A program made the position numbers and the translations under genes. The notes under the pieces were generated by a model that saw only the letters and a list, made by a program, of their open reading frames with translations, searched no databases and had not been told where the DNA came from. A stretch of 64,000 nucleotides of DNA, taken from assembly GCF_029625905.1 (NCBI RefSeq), contig NZ_JARTLM010000010.1, positions 62,001 through 126,000 of the forward strand. Reading direction: 5' to 3'. This DNA is from Hydrogenovibrio sp. 3SP14C1 (GTDB lineage: Bacteria; Pseudomonadota; Gammaproteobacteria; Thiomicrospirales; Thiomicrospiraceae). Each line of letters starts with the position of its first letter. Positions within the stretch are counted from its first letter, which is position 1. This document shows positions 36,719 through 49,153 of the stretch, piece after piece.

Positions 36719-37792
36719 TTACATACCAGCGTGACCAACACCTGGTGGATCTTCATGCATACGTTGTGGAACGTTATACTGAGGCGTTCCATCTGGTAAA
36801 CGACGTGCTTGAACGAAGTTGTTCACGTTTCCTTTACCATCACCAACCATCACATCAGGACAGTCTTTCATGCAACGTTCGTTATGAATAACCGGACGGT
36901 GATCACAGAAGAAGTTACCTTGGTTTTTCATGAACTTGTTTTGCTTCATTAGCAATTCAGAGTTATAGAAAGTATCATCATCTAGTTCAATCTTATTACC
37001 ATCTTCATCAAGACCGATCGGAATATAGTTTGACTGCATGATGTAGCCAGTCATCCCCATGTAGCCTTTATCACCAATGAATGGTGCATTAGGCGTCCAG
37101 AAAGGCATTGTACGGCGAACATAATCAAAGAATGTCACTGCATATGGCCAGTAGTTACCAACTGTTTTCATCGGAGCAGGATCACGGAAGTCAGAAGTCA
37201 CTAGGTTTTCTTCTACCGCTAGTGGTAGATACCCTTTAGCACCTTCACCAAACTCACCATGACACATTGCACAGAACTGCACATAAACACGTGCACCTTC
37301 TTCAACAGTCATCCCTACTGAAGGATCTGGTAAACCTTTACCGTCACCATCTACAGTAATATTCCATTTTGCTAATGCCGACTCAGCGATTGGCGTACCA
37401 AAGCCGTTTGCAACGAAGTTAGCATCGCTGTAGTAGTTCTTGTCAACACTTTCGTGAACTTCTACAAAAGCTGCAGGAACTTTACACTGAGCGTTACCAT
37501 GGTTACCACCATCAATACTGTCATCAACTTCAAAAGAATATGGGTTAGCAGGATCTAATTTCCCTTCCATACCCGCACGACCATAAGTTGCATCTTTTCC
37601 TAAAATTGATTCAATCACTTTAGAATCTAGATACTTACCATCATTTTCTTTAATGATTTCAGCATAGTTAGAAGCGTATTTACCATCAGAACTATCTGAA
37701 CCGCTTCCTGGCATTCCGCTCATTGCGAAAGCTGAACCAGTTGTCGCAAGTGCAAGACCTGCCGCTAGGATTGTTTTATTAGTACTGAACAT
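36719..37792 (-). CDS. soxD: c-type cytochrome subunit of sulfur dehydrogenase (SoxD-like)
   Basis: SoxD accepts electrons from the molybdenum subunit SoxC during periplasmic sulfur oxidation. The protein (357 aa) has a signal peptide (ILAAGLALATTGSAFA). A single haem-binding motif CAMCH lies near residue 174, in the block EGARVYVQFCAMCHGEFG. The C-terminal part has cysteines (FFCDHR, ERCMKDCPD) but no second CxxCH. Classical SoxD is described as dihaem, so this is a one-haem version. I use the ATG at 37790-37792, ten bases from GGAGGT; a TTG two codons upstream is possible. It overlaps the soxC 3' end by 14 bases. Confidence 0.82.
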   Translation of the reverse strand: MFSTNKTILAAGLALATTGSAFAMSGMPGSGSDSSDGKYASNYAEIIKENDGKYLDSKVIESILGKDATYGRAGMEGKLDPANPYSFEVDDSIDGGNHGNAQCKVPAAFVEVHESVDKNYYSDANFVANGFGTPIAESALAKWNITVDGDGKGLPDPSVGMTVEEGARVYVQFCAMCHGEFGEGAKGYLPLAVEENLVTSDFRDPAPMKTVGNYWPYAVTFFDYVRRTMPFWTPNAPFIGDKGYMGMTGYIMQSNYIPIGLDEDGNKIELDDDTFYNSELLMKQNKFMKNQGNFFCDHRPVIHNERCMKDCPDVMVGDGKGNVNNFVQARRLPDGTPQYNVPQRMHEDPPGVGHAGM

Positions 37793-39140
37793 TTTCAATC
37801 ATACCTCCGTTTTTGCCGCCATCCCAAGCATGGATACGCCAAGTAACCATCGCAGTACGGTGGTAAACGTTGTTCGTACCTTCTAATTTACGCATTTGAG
37901 GCATAGGTGGCTGAACGTAACCAGTTTCATCTGTTACACGGCTCATCATAAAGGCTTCTGAACCATCCCAATCCCACTCTATTTCAAAGCGAGTCCAAGC
38001 TTTATCTAGTACAGGTGAAGTAAAGTGTGCTTCTTTCCAGTTTTTACCACCGTCAAAAGACACATCAACATGAGCCACTTTACCGCGACCAGACCATGCT
38101 AAACCACGTACAAAGTACTTACCAGGACCTTGCATTTTGAAATCAGGTGAAGGGTAAGTAATTACTGAGTTAGCTTCCATGTACCATGAGAAACGTTGTG
38201 CCGTTCCATCAGGCATCAATTCTGTATACTTAGAAGTTTCTTCACGGTGCTGCATAGGCACATCGTGAACTTGGATACGACGTAGGTATTTAACCCACAT
38301 GTTTGCTTCACAACCAGGAACAACTAAACGAATTGGGTAACCTTGTTCACGACGTAGCGCTTCACCGTTCTGTGCATAAGCTACAAAACAATCATCCATT
38401 GCTAGGTCAATTGGAATTGAACGAGACATACCAGATGCATCCGCACCTTCTGGAAGAATCCACTTACCTTCAGGCTTGATACCCGCTTCTTTCAATAGGT
38501 CAGATAAACGCACACCAGTGTACTCAACACAAGACATCATACCGTGTGTCCACTGAACAGAGTTCAACTGAACCCCTTTCCATTCCATCGCACCATTCGC
38601 AGGACACTCAACAAAGTGAATACGAGAGATTGACGGGAAACGCTTTAAGTCATCCATTGTGAAAATAAGAGGACGTTCAACCAAACCGTGGATAACTAAA
38701 CGATGCTTATCTGGATCGATAGTTGGCACACCACCATGGAAACGCTCAAAGTGAAGACCGTTAGGGGTAATGATACCGTGTAGGCTTTGTAATGGTGTCA
38801 TGGTAATAGACGCCATAGAGTCAGGTGTTAACCACTCTAATGTACGACGCTGCACTTCTTTCTCATACGGAGAAGGCATACCATAAGGATATTTACGAAC
38901 ACCAAACCCTAAAGATTTACGTGCTGCTTGCACATCTAGGACTTCTGTCATTTCTTCTTTTCCAGCATAAGGCGCAACCGCTTTAGCAGGATCATATTTA
39001 GCACCTTCTGCTGCTGATGCGGCCTTTGTAAAAAGAACCCCACCGGCAACAGCCGCGCTTCCTTTTAGGAAAGCACGACGGCCTTGGTTGCGACTTTCAT
39101 CAGACTGAACTGCAACCTTTTCAACGATTTTATCTGTCAT
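37779..39140 (-). CDS. soxC: Molybdopterin subunit of sulfur dehydrogenase (SoxC-like sulfite dehydrogenase)
   Basis: SoxC-type proteins belong to the sulfite oxidase family and oxidise protein-bound sulfane sulfur in the periplasm. A twin-arginine signal (GRRAFLKGSAAVAGG) near residue 21 shows export in folded form. The family block HFVECPANGAMEWKG lies near residue 175, the region of the Moco-binding pocket. A C-terminal dimerisation domain holds DVSFDGGKNWKEA. The length is 453 aa. GGAGCAATAA precedes the ATG. It overlaps soxD and lies beside the Moco genes it needs. SorA-type sulfite dehydrogenase is the alternative. Confidence 0.85.
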   Translation of the reverse strand: MTDKIVEKVAVQSDESRNQGRRAFLKGSAAVAGGVLFTKAASAAEGAKYDPAKAVAPYAGKEEMTEVLDVQAARKSLGFGVRKYPYGMPSPYEKEVQRRTLEWLTPDSMASITMTPLQSLHGIITPNGLHFERFHGGVPTIDPDKHRLVIHGLVERPLIFTMDDLKRFPSISRIHFVECPANGAMEWKGVQLNSVQWTHGMMSCVEYTGVRLSDLLKEAGIKPEGKWILPEGADASGMSRSIPIDLAMDDCFVAYAQNGEALRREQGYPIRLVVPGCEANMWVKYLRRIQVHDVPMQHREETSKYTELMPDGTAQRFSWYMEANSVITYPSPDFKMQGPGKYFVRGLAWSGRGKVAHVDVSFDGGKNWKEAHFTSPVLDKAWTRFEIEWDWDGSEAFMMSRVTDETGYVQPPMPQMRKLEGTNNVYHRTAMVTWRIHAWDGGKNGGMIENVQY

Positions 39141-39368
39141 TTATTGCTCCTTGATTGGCATTTTTCTAAAAAACACCTCAGATTCAAGAGTTTAACTATT
39201 TAATAGTAGCTTATTTTTATTAACTCCACTGCACGAGCAGAGCTAAGCACAGTTTTGCTAACCTGTAATAATATGTTTTATACGCCATGACTTCAAGTTT
39301 TTGGTACTGAAAAATTAGAATTTGCTGATATAAATTTTTTATGCCATCGTGATTAAAATCTATACTAC

Positions 39369-40938
<1,570 letters not shown>

Positions 40939-40942
40939 CGTT

Positions 40943-41776
40943 ATGACAGATTTATATGCCGTTGTGGGCAACCCGATTGCCCATTCAAAATCACCTCTCA
41001 TCCATCGTTTATTTGCCGAACAAACTGATCAAGATTTGGTTTATGAAGCACTGTTAATCGATACAGAAGATACAACGTTTCAATTTGCTATCTCCGACCT
41101 AATCGCTCGAGGCTACCGTGGGATCAATATCACCGTGCCGTTTAAGCTCGATGCCTTTGAGCTTGCCGACGAACTGAGTTCTCGAGCAGAAGTAGCCCAT
41201 GCTGTTAACACCTTCAGCTTTAAAAACGGTCAAATTTCAGGTGATAACACAGACGGTATTGGCCTAGTCACCGACATTGAAGAGAATGCTGGACGCCCCT
41301 TTAAAGACAAGAAGGTGTTAATTTTAGGAGCAGGCGGTGCCGTACAAGGAATCATGCAACCTTTATTGGAAAAACAGCCAGGCCTGGTCCATATTGCTAA
41401 TCGAACAGCCAAACGGGCAGAAGTACTCGGAAATCGCTTTGAAACAGACATACCGATAACCACCAGTGATTGGGTAAACATCCCCGATAATACGTTTGAC
41501 ATTATCATCAATGGCACTTCGGCCAGTTTGGAAGGCAAGCTCCCCCCGATTAATCCGACTGTTTTAGGACAGAACAGCCTAGTCTATGACATGATGTACA
41601 GTGCTGAACCGACCGTTTTTATGCAATGGGCTCAACAAAACCAACCAAGTTGCCAAGTAAGAGATGGACTCGGAATGCTGGTTGGGCAAGCCGCTGAAGC
41701 CTTTTATATTTGGCGAGGGGTTCGCCCAGAAACGCAAAAAGTGATTGATGAAGTTCGTCGCCTAATTCAACCCTAA
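40943..41776 (+). CDS. aroE: Shikimate 5-dehydrogenase
   Basis: AroE reduces 3-dehydroshikimate to shikimate with NADPH. The 277-residue protein has the substrate-binding start VVGNPIAHSKSP, NITVPFK with the catalytic lysine near residue 65, the nucleotide-binding GAGGAVQG near residue 129, and the adenine-phosphate loop NRTAKRA near residue 152. A CCAGGCCTGG palindrome lies inside (41378-41387), read as P-G-L. An 8-bp hairpin (41773-41803) overlaps the stop and faces the convergent gene. Confidence 0.95.
   Translation: MTDLYAVVGNPIAHSKSPLIHRLFAEQTDQDLVYEALLIDTEDTTFQFAISDLIARGYRGINITVPFKLDAFELADELSSRAEVAHAVNTFSFKNGQISGDNTDGIGLVTDIEENAGRPFKDKKVLILGAGGAVQGIMQPLLEKQPGLVHIANRTAKRAEVLGNRFETDIPITTSDWVNIPDNTFDIIINGTSASLEGKLPPINPTVLGQNSLVYDMMYSAEPTVFMQWAQQNQPSCQVRDGLGMLVGQAAEAFYIWRGVRPETQKVIDEVRRLIQP
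41378..41387. repeat. CCAGGCCTGG palindrome copy 6 (inside aroE)
   Basis: An exact copy read as CCA GGC CTG G (P-G-L), a third reading frame relative to the copies in metH and moeA. Confidence 0.95.
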
Positions 41777-41804
41777 CGGTTATTCTGTTTGAATCACCGT
41801 TAGG

Positions 41805-43703
41805 TTAGTGCGCTACAGCTCCGCAATCCATGTAAGGACAAAATTCAATTTCAGACATGGGTCTGGCTAACAAATAGCCTTGCAGCACATCACAGCCGAT
41901 TTCTGCAAGCAAGGCTCTTTGGGCTTCGGTTTCCACCCCTTCTGCGACCACCGTTAAATCCATAATATGCGCCATCTGAATAATCTCTGCAACCAACGCT
42001 TTTTCTTGATCATTGTCGGTCATATTCTGTATAAATGACTTGTCCACCTTCAAGATGTCAATACAGCCTTCACGCAATACAGCAAATGCCGAATACCCGG
42101 TACCAAAATCATCCAATGCAATACTCACTCCGAATGCTCGCAACTCACTCAGAACATTGATTGCATACTCATTCCCGCCGATAAATAACGATTCGGTCAC
42201 CTCAATTTTTAATAACTTAGGAGGTAAATCATACTGTTCCAACAATGACTTCACTTTATCAACAAAACCAATTTCTGATAGTTGATACGGAGAAGCATTC
42301 ACTGAAAAGTAAACATCTTTTTCAGAACAAAACTCTGAGAGTTTTTTCGCTGTGATGATTGCTTGCTCCAAGATGGTTTCGCCTAATTTTCCAATTAAGT
42401 TGATATCTTCTGCAATCGGAATAAACTCATCTGGTGAAACCCACCCTAACTCATCATCATGCCATCGTGCCAAACATTCTACGCCAACCAAATTCCCTGA
42501 TTGGGTTGAGAACATCGGCTGGTAAAAAGGCACTATGCGTTTGTCTTCTACCGCATTGCGGATTCGATTTTCAATGATTAACAAACGCTGATGATAGTGA
42601 TCCACTTGACCTGAGTAACGTAAAGAATAAACACCTTGTTTTTGTTTTGCCATATGCATGGCAACATCGGCAAACCGTATTAAGCTCTCAACATCCGAGC
42701 CATCTTCCGGTGCAGAAACCCAACCAAAACTTGCTGAAATATGGAGATTCAATCCATTCAAATGCATAGGGCGTTCTACAACTTTTAAAAAATCTCGGAT
42801 CATTTGTTCAACATCCTGCTCTTGACGAATACCAGGAATAATAAAAACAAATTCATCCCCCCCAAACCTTGACAGAAGCGCGCCTTGTGGTAAAACCAAT
42901 TCAAATCGGTCTTTGATTTTCTGCAACATCAAATCCCCTACTGAATGACCAAGGGAATCGTTAATGGTTTTGAACCGATCCAAGTCCATCATAATCAACA
43001 CAAAAGGATAGATCGCATCCAGCATCTTTTCCGCTTCTAAACTCAGATGCCGACGATTTGGAAGCCCCGTCAATGAATCTTTTAACGCCAATTCTTTCAT
43101 GGCTTCCGTTTGGCTGACCTGCTCGGTAATATCGGTATTGGTCGAGCTGATGGCCACTAATTTACCTTTTTCATAAATTGGGCGGGAGACATGACGAATC
43201 CAAATCAGCCCTTTATGTTTGGTGGTTAAACGGACATCAATCGCATCTAATCTGTCGCCCTCAGCAATGCCTCTTTCATAGGCGAGCCATTTTGGAAAAT
43301 CATCTTCATACACCAAATCAGAAAACAGATTGGGCATTTGGTAAAAAATTGAAACATCATATCCCGTTAACTTTAGAACAGAGGGAGAAATAAAACGATA
43401 ACTTCGATCAAGGTTTTGAAAATAAGACACCTCTTCAGCCATTTCAACAATAGAAGAAAATTCCATTTGCTTGGCTTCAATACGATCTCTCAATATTCGA
43501 TACTTTGCTATCAAAAAACCGACAATTAATCCTACAATACTGGGAACAATTAAAAACTTAGGCGAAAACTTACCATAAATTAGAAAGAACTGAATATTTG
43601 CCAGCCCCATCACCAACAACCATGCGCCCAACATATAGGCCAAATATATCGGCCAATGACCACTACACACCTTAAATAGCTGAGCGACATTCTTCAAACG
43701 CAT
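41805..43703 (-). CDS. Membrane PAS-GGDEF-EAL c-di-GMP protein
   Basis: The 632-residue protein has two N-terminal membrane helices (about residues 18-38 and 42-66), a PAS domain (about 75-200), a GGDEF domain (about 210-365) with an intact SRFGGDEF motif and no RxxD inhibitory site, and an EAL domain (about 375-625). The EAL motif reads ECLARW, keeping the metal-binding glutamate. DDFGTGYSAF and LKVDKSF are intact. It could therefore both make and break c-di-GMP. It converges on aroE. The gamma carbonic anhydrase gene lies upstream on the same strand, six bases away. Confidence 0.93.
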   Translation of the reverse strand: MRLKNVAQLFKVCSGHWPIYLAYMLGAWLLVMGLANIQFFLIYGKFSPKFLIVPSIVGLIVGFLIAKYRILRDRIEAKQMEFSSIVEMAEEVSYFQNLDRSYRFISPSVLKLTGYDVSIFYQMPNLFSDLVYEDDFPKWLAYERGIAEGDRLDAIDVRLTTKHKGLIWIRHVSRPIYEKGKLVAISSTNTDITEQVSQTEAMKELALKDSLTGLPNRRHLSLEAEKMLDAIYPFVLIMMDLDRFKTINDSLGHSVGDLMLQKIKDRFELVLPQGALLSRFGGDEFVFIIPGIRQEQDVEQMIRDFLKVVERPMHLNGLNLHISASFGWVSAPEDGSDVESLIRFADVAMHMAKQKQGVYSLRYSGQVDHYHQRLLIIENRIRNAVEDKRIVPFYQPMFSTQSGNLVGVECLARWHDDELGWVSPDEFIPIAEDINLIGKLGETILEQAIITAKKLSEFCSEKDVYFSVNASPYQLSEIGFVDKVKSLLEQYDLPPKLLKIEVTESLFIGGNEYAINVLSELRAFGVSIALDDFGTGYSAFAVLREGCIDILKVDKSFIQNMTDNDQEKALVAEIIQMAHIMDLTVVAEGVETEAQRALLAEIGCDVLQGYLLARPMSEIEFCPYMDCGAVAH

Positions 43704-43709
43704 AGTGTT

Positions 43710-44249
43710 TTACACCTCTTCAACCGACTGCTGAAAATCATTTTTTAATTTGACGTAATGCTCGGCAGAATATTTAAAAAAAGCCTTTTCGTCATCTGTT
43801 AACGGTCTTAATTGCTTTACTGGAGACCCCACATATAAATACCCTGATTCCAGCACTTTCCCCGCCGGCACCAAACTATTCGCTCCAACCAAAACGTGCT
43901 TTTGTACCACGGCATTATCCAACACGACCGATCCCATGCCGATCAGGCACTCATCTTCTATCACACAGCCATGAAGGACTACATTGTGACCAATCGTCAC
44001 ATCAGTACCGACAATGCATTGTGACCCTTTGGTCATGGGAGAATCATGTGTTGTATGACAAACGGTTCCATCTTGGATATTGCTTCGGGCACCGATTTTA
44101 ATCGCATTCACATCCCCTCTTAAGGTTGCGTTAGGCCAAACACCAACATCTTCTCCTAGTTGGCACTGACCGATTACGACAGCCGACGGATCAACCCAAG
44201 CGGTTGTTTTAATTTCAGGCGTAAATTCTTTATAACGACGAATCGACAT
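43710..44249 (-). CDS. Gamma-class carbonic anhydrase family protein
   Basis: The 179-residue protein is a left-handed beta-helix with hexapeptide repeats (ATLRGDVNAIKIGARSNI, VTIGHNVVLHGCVIEDECLI). Histidines that would bind zinc are present in HTTHD and IGHNVVLHG. YrdA-type proteins are related to Cam carbonic anhydrase, but many lack proven activity. In an autotroph a CO2/bicarbonate role is attractive though unproven. Its stop is six bases before the start of the GGDEF-EAL gene, suggesting a shared transcript. Confidence 0.88.
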   Translation of the reverse strand: MSIRRYKEFTPEIKTTAWVDPSAVVIGQCQLGEDVGVWPNATLRGDVNAIKIGARSNIQDGTVCHTTHDSPMTKGSQCIVGTDVTIGHNVVLHGCVIEDECLIGMGSVVLDNAVVQKHVLVGANSLVPAGKVLESGYLYVGSPVKQLRPLTDDEKAFFKYSAEHYVKLKNDFQQSVEEV

Positions 44250-44553
44250 TCTGCTGCTAACCTCTCATTGCGCAACAAAAACAGTTACGCATTAATTCTA
44301 ATTTAATAATACTATACTGTTTTTGTCGGACATTAAAAGTTTGTCAATAAACAAAATAACAGCACGTTAATCACAACTTCCCAAAAAATTGATAAAAAAT
44401 ACCTGAATAATCAAGGGGTTTTAATCGAAATGCTATCCAAATATTGTGTTATAACGTTTTTTTATCCTTGCGCATAATTTTTGATTTATGAATTTATACC
44501 AATAATCACTATGATGGTACCAAAGCACCCAGAATAATTATTAAGGAAAAATT
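44250..44553. other. AT-rich divergent control region with inverted repeat
   Basis: The 304 bases between the carbonic anhydrase gene and the PilZ gene hold no coding ORF. A perfect 11-bp inverted repeat, ACAAAAACAGT (44275-44285) and ACTGTTTTTGT (44316-44326), flanks a 30-base AT-rich centre and may be an operator for the left-going gene. The rest shows only AT-rich sequence. Confidence 0.5.
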
Positions 44554-44886
44554 GTGACTGCTCTTGTCAAAAATGAAAAACGCCAACATGTTCGAATTCC
44601 CGCCAATCGTCCTGTCGTAATGGTTATAAATGAGGCCTGCATCTTCGCAACCATGACTGATTTTTCAAAACACGGTATTGGCTTTATCACACAGGCAGAT
44701 GTCACTCGTGGTGATATCGTCGAAGTGCATTTCGATATTTCATATAACAAAGGATTTCATGGCTTTCAGTTTAAAGCCACTGTCAAACACTGTTTAAAAA
44801 TAGAAGACAAACGCCATGTAGGCGTTCGCTTAAAGATTGACGAGAATGAATACACCACTTTATTTGACGAAATTTACGCTGCTTAA
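44554..44886 (+). CDS. PilZ-domain c-di-GMP receptor
   Basis: The 110-residue protein is a single PilZ domain. The c-di-GMP-binding RxxxR motif is in KRQHVRIP near residues 8-12, and the DxSxxG motif is DFSKHG near residues 36-41. The start is a GTG with AAGGAAAAATT upstream; no ATG is better placed. Such proteins link c-di-GMP level to motility, surface growth or secretion. It ends in a terminator built around a CCAGGCCTGG palindrome. Confidence 0.88.
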   Translation: MTALVKNEKRQHVRIPANRPVVMVINEACIFATMTDFSKHGIGFITQADVTRGDIVEVHFDISYNKGFHGFQFKATVKHCLKIEDKRHVGVRLKIDENEYTTLFDEIYAA

Positions 44887-44899
44887 AGACTAAGCAGTT

Positions 44900-44930
44900 T
44901 AAAAAAATAGCCAGGCCTGGCTATTTTAAA
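44900..44930. terminator. Bidirectional terminator with palindrome copy 7 as stem
   Basis: AAAATAG-CCAGG and CCTGG-CTATTTT (44904-44927) form a perfect 24-bp palindrome whose core is CCAGGCCTGG (44911-44920). T residues follow on both strands. It separates the PilZ gene from the convergent CopD-like gene, whose stop codon it overlaps. Confidence 0.85.
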
Positions 44931-45408
44931 ACGTGATTACTGGCCAAAAAGGTCCTGATGCGCCAATAACAACTTCAATAACCCCTAACATTAGGTTAAT
45001 AGCAATAATCGGGCGCATTTGAGCATTCATGATATGCCCTGCCTCTGTAAATTCATATTGCGCCATCCGTATCTTAAACTTGGCGAACGGCCAGAAAAAC
45101 AACCAGATAAACAAAACAACCATCAACCAACCAATCCACTCCATTAACTGCAGATACAGCGGTGCTTGTTCAAATGAACCGAGACGTGTTATCCAGTCCC
45201 AGTATCCAGAAACAACCAGTACTAAAATAAAAAACCAAACCCAGCCAAAAAAACGTCGGAAGACTTTTTCCCATAAAACAAGACGATCTCTAGGCTCCAA
45301 AGATAAAGCTGAAGGTCTTAGAATTCGATAAGCAAAGAAGATCCCTCCAACCCAAATAACGGCAGCAAGCGCATGCAAAGAAGTCAAAATCATTGTTTCC
45401 AAGTTCAT
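44926..45408 (-). CDS. CopD-like integral membrane protein
   Basis: The 160-residue protein has four membrane helices. Conserved residues in the first (LHALAAVIWVGGIFFAYRIL) resemble the CopD copper-resistance domain, with a histidine that may ligate metal or haem. Its role is uncertain; small CopD-like proteins have also been linked to haem handling. I use the ATG at 45406-45408 with AAGGAAAAAC upstream; an open frame continues nine codons further. No copper-resistance genes are next to it. Confidence 0.7.
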   Translation of the reverse strand: MNLETMILTSLHALAAVIWVGGIFFAYRILRPSALSLEPRDRLVLWEKVFRRFFGWVWFFILVLVVSGYWDWITRLGSFEQAPLYLQLMEWIGWLMVVLFIWLFFWPFAKFKIRMAQYEFTEAGHIMNAQMRPIIAINLMLGVIEVVIGASGPFWPVITF

Positions 45409-45551
45409 GTTTTTCCTTTTTAAGACGTTTGACAAAATTAAACCCTAAGCGCTTTGCAAAATCAAACCTATCTATCATAACCGACCAAAATTCAATACAA
45501 ATAATTGATTTTTAAACTATTTTTTATTTACTCAATTTTTATTTTTTCTTC

Positions 45552-45560
45552 TGTTACAAT
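45552..45560 (+). promoter_or_regulatory. Candidate extended -10 promoter of the thi operon
   Basis: TGTTACAAT at 45552-45560 reads as an extended -10 about nine bases before the TPP aptamer. No clear -35 is visible in the AT-rich sequence before it. Confidence 0.5.
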
Positions 45561-45568
45561 ATTTTTCA

Positions 45569-45677
45569 TCTCTCGGGGTGCACGCCAAAGTGCTGAGACG
45601 ACTAAGTGGAAATTGAATTTCCCGGCTGTCGGGCCCGTTGAACTTGATCTGGTTAAAGCCAGCGTAGGGAAGAGAAG
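45569..45677 (+). ncRNA. TPP riboswitch (THI element)
   Basis: The aptamer has the conserved THI parts. It opens with TTCTCGGGGTGC, followed by GTGCTGAGA (45590-45598). A variable P3 hairpin with CCCGG/TCGGG comes next. AACTTGATCTGGTTAA and CCAGCGTAGGGAAG (45641-45672) follow, and GAGAAG closes stem P1. It lies upstream of thiC. TPP binding should lower expression of the thi operon. About 240 bases separate it from the thiC ATG. Confidence 0.95.
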
Positions 45678-45734
45678 ATTCTAAGGAAAACGCACGCCAG
45701 TCGTTTTCTGTAGATTGCTTTTAAATACCTTTGA

Positions 45735-47813
<2,079 letters not shown>

Positions 47814-47868
47814 GCCCCGATTATTCACGTCGTTGCGACCTTTGTTGTCGTAACGCGAGGAGTTGATT

Positions 47869-48921
47869 ATGACAACACAAACCATTGGCATTGCCGGTGC
47901 TGGACTGGTCGGGCGCATTTTGGCGTTGAACTTAATCAAATCGGGTCACAAAGTGACCTTATTTGAAAAAGATTCCACTGCGTCTGAAAATGCCGCCGGG
48001 CTGGTGGCGGCCGGGATGCTGGCACCTTTTGCTGAACTGGAAACAGCCGAGTCCGCCATCTTTGATGCCGGCATGCGCTCCATTCAACTTTGGCCTGAAC
48101 TGTTGGCACAAATAAAGGTTCCTCATGCATTTCAAAAACAGGGCAGCTTAGTCACCGCTCATCGTTCGGACATGCCTGAATTAGTGCATTTTATTACTCA
48201 ATTACAATCAAAAATTCCGGCCGCTGCTTCAATTGAAACATTGGATCAAGCTGCAATTACAGCTTTGGAACCCGAACTCACTCAGCACACAAAGGCGTTT
48301 TTTCTGCCCACAGAAGCGCAGGTCAATGCACAGCAGTTCATGGAACAAAGCACAGTTTTCTTACAGAAACACCCTTCGGTTAAATGGAAAACGCATCAAA
48401 TCGTGTCCCGAGTGTCTAACGGTCAAATTGAAACCAGTGAAGCATGCACTGATTTTGACTGGGTCTTTGATGCGAGAGGCTTAGGCGCTAAACCTGATAT
48501 TTCCGACCTTCGAGGTGTCAGAGGAGAAGTCTTTTGGCTTGATGCACCGGATGTCTCACTTTCTCGACCGGTGCGCTTAATGCATCCGCGTTATCGAATT
48601 TACATTGTGCCACGCCCCCATCATCGTTATGTGGTGGGCGCCACTGAAATTGAAAGTGAAGATCAAAGTGACATGTCTGTGCGTTCCAGTTTGGAATTGC
48701 TTTCAGCCGTTTACAGCGTACATTCCGGATTTGGAGAAGCACGCATTGTCAAAATGCTCACTAACTGTCGCCCAGCATTAAAAGATAATTTACCGCGAAT
48801 CCAACATGAGAATAAAACTACTCGCATTAATGGCTTATACCGCCATGGCTATTTATTAGCTCCTGCTGTGGTTGAAAAAGCCTTAAACGAAACCCCTATC
48901 CTGTCTGATTCAGCAGCTTAG
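47869..48921 (+). CDS. thiO: Glycine oxidase ThiO
   Basis: ThiO is an FAD enzyme that oxidises glycine to the imine used for the thiazole ring. The 350-residue protein has the dinucleotide-binding GIAGAGLVGR at the N-terminus, the segment NAAGLVAAGMLAPF near residue 42, and the C-terminal YRHGYLLAPAV block that lines the FAD site. GAGGAG is seven bases from the ATG at 47869; an upstream TTG is unlikely. It lies between thiC and thiS. Confidence 0.92.
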   Translation: MTTQTIGIAGAGLVGRILALNLIKSGHKVTLFEKDSTASENAAGLVAAGMLAPFAELETAESAIFDAGMRSIQLWPELLAQIKVPHAFQKQGSLVTAHRSDMPELVHFITQLQSKIPAAASIETLDQAAITALEPELTQHTKAFFLPTEAQVNAQQFMEQSTVFLQKHPSVKWKTHQIVSRVSNGQIETSEACTDFDWVFDARGLGAKPDISDLRGVRGEVFWLDAPDVSLSRPVRLMHPRYRIYIVPRPHHRYVVGATEIESEDQSDMSVRSSLELLSAVYSVHSGFGEARIVKMLTNCRPALKDNLPRIQHENKTTRINGLYRHGYLLAPAVVEKALNETPILSDSAA

Positions 48922-48943
48922 TCTTACTTAAAAGGAAAGACAT

Positions 48944-49153
48944 ATGACGACCATTACTGTCCAGATCAATGATGAGATAACGGCGGTTCCCGCCTCATTA
49001 TCTTTGACCGATCTGCTAATTCATTTGCGCTATCAGGAACACAATTTTGCGGTTGCCATCAACGAAGCTTTCGTACCGCGCAGCCAGTATGAAAAAACGT
49101 CCATTCAAACAGATGATCGCATTGAAATCGTCGCACCGATGCAAGGAGGTTAA
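48944..49153 (+). CDS. thiS: Thiamine sulfur carrier protein
   Basis: The 69-residue ubiquitin-fold protein ends VAPMQGG, whose C-terminal Gly-Gly is thiocarboxylated to donate sulfur to the thiazole. The start ATG has AAAGGAAAGAC upstream. Its stop touches the thiG start directly (TAAATG), so the two are translationally coupled. The activating ThiF is not in the window; MoeB-type enzymes can serve both ThiS and MoaD. Confidence 0.94.
   Translation: MTTITVQINDEITAVPASLSLTDLLIHLRYQEHNFAVAINEAFVPRSQYEKTSIQTDDRIEIVAPMQGG

Noticed and set aside
41773..41803. Full terminator between aroE and the GGDEF-EAL gene
   Set aside because: An 8-bp perfect stem exists but no U-run follows on either strand, so it is only mentioned with aroE.
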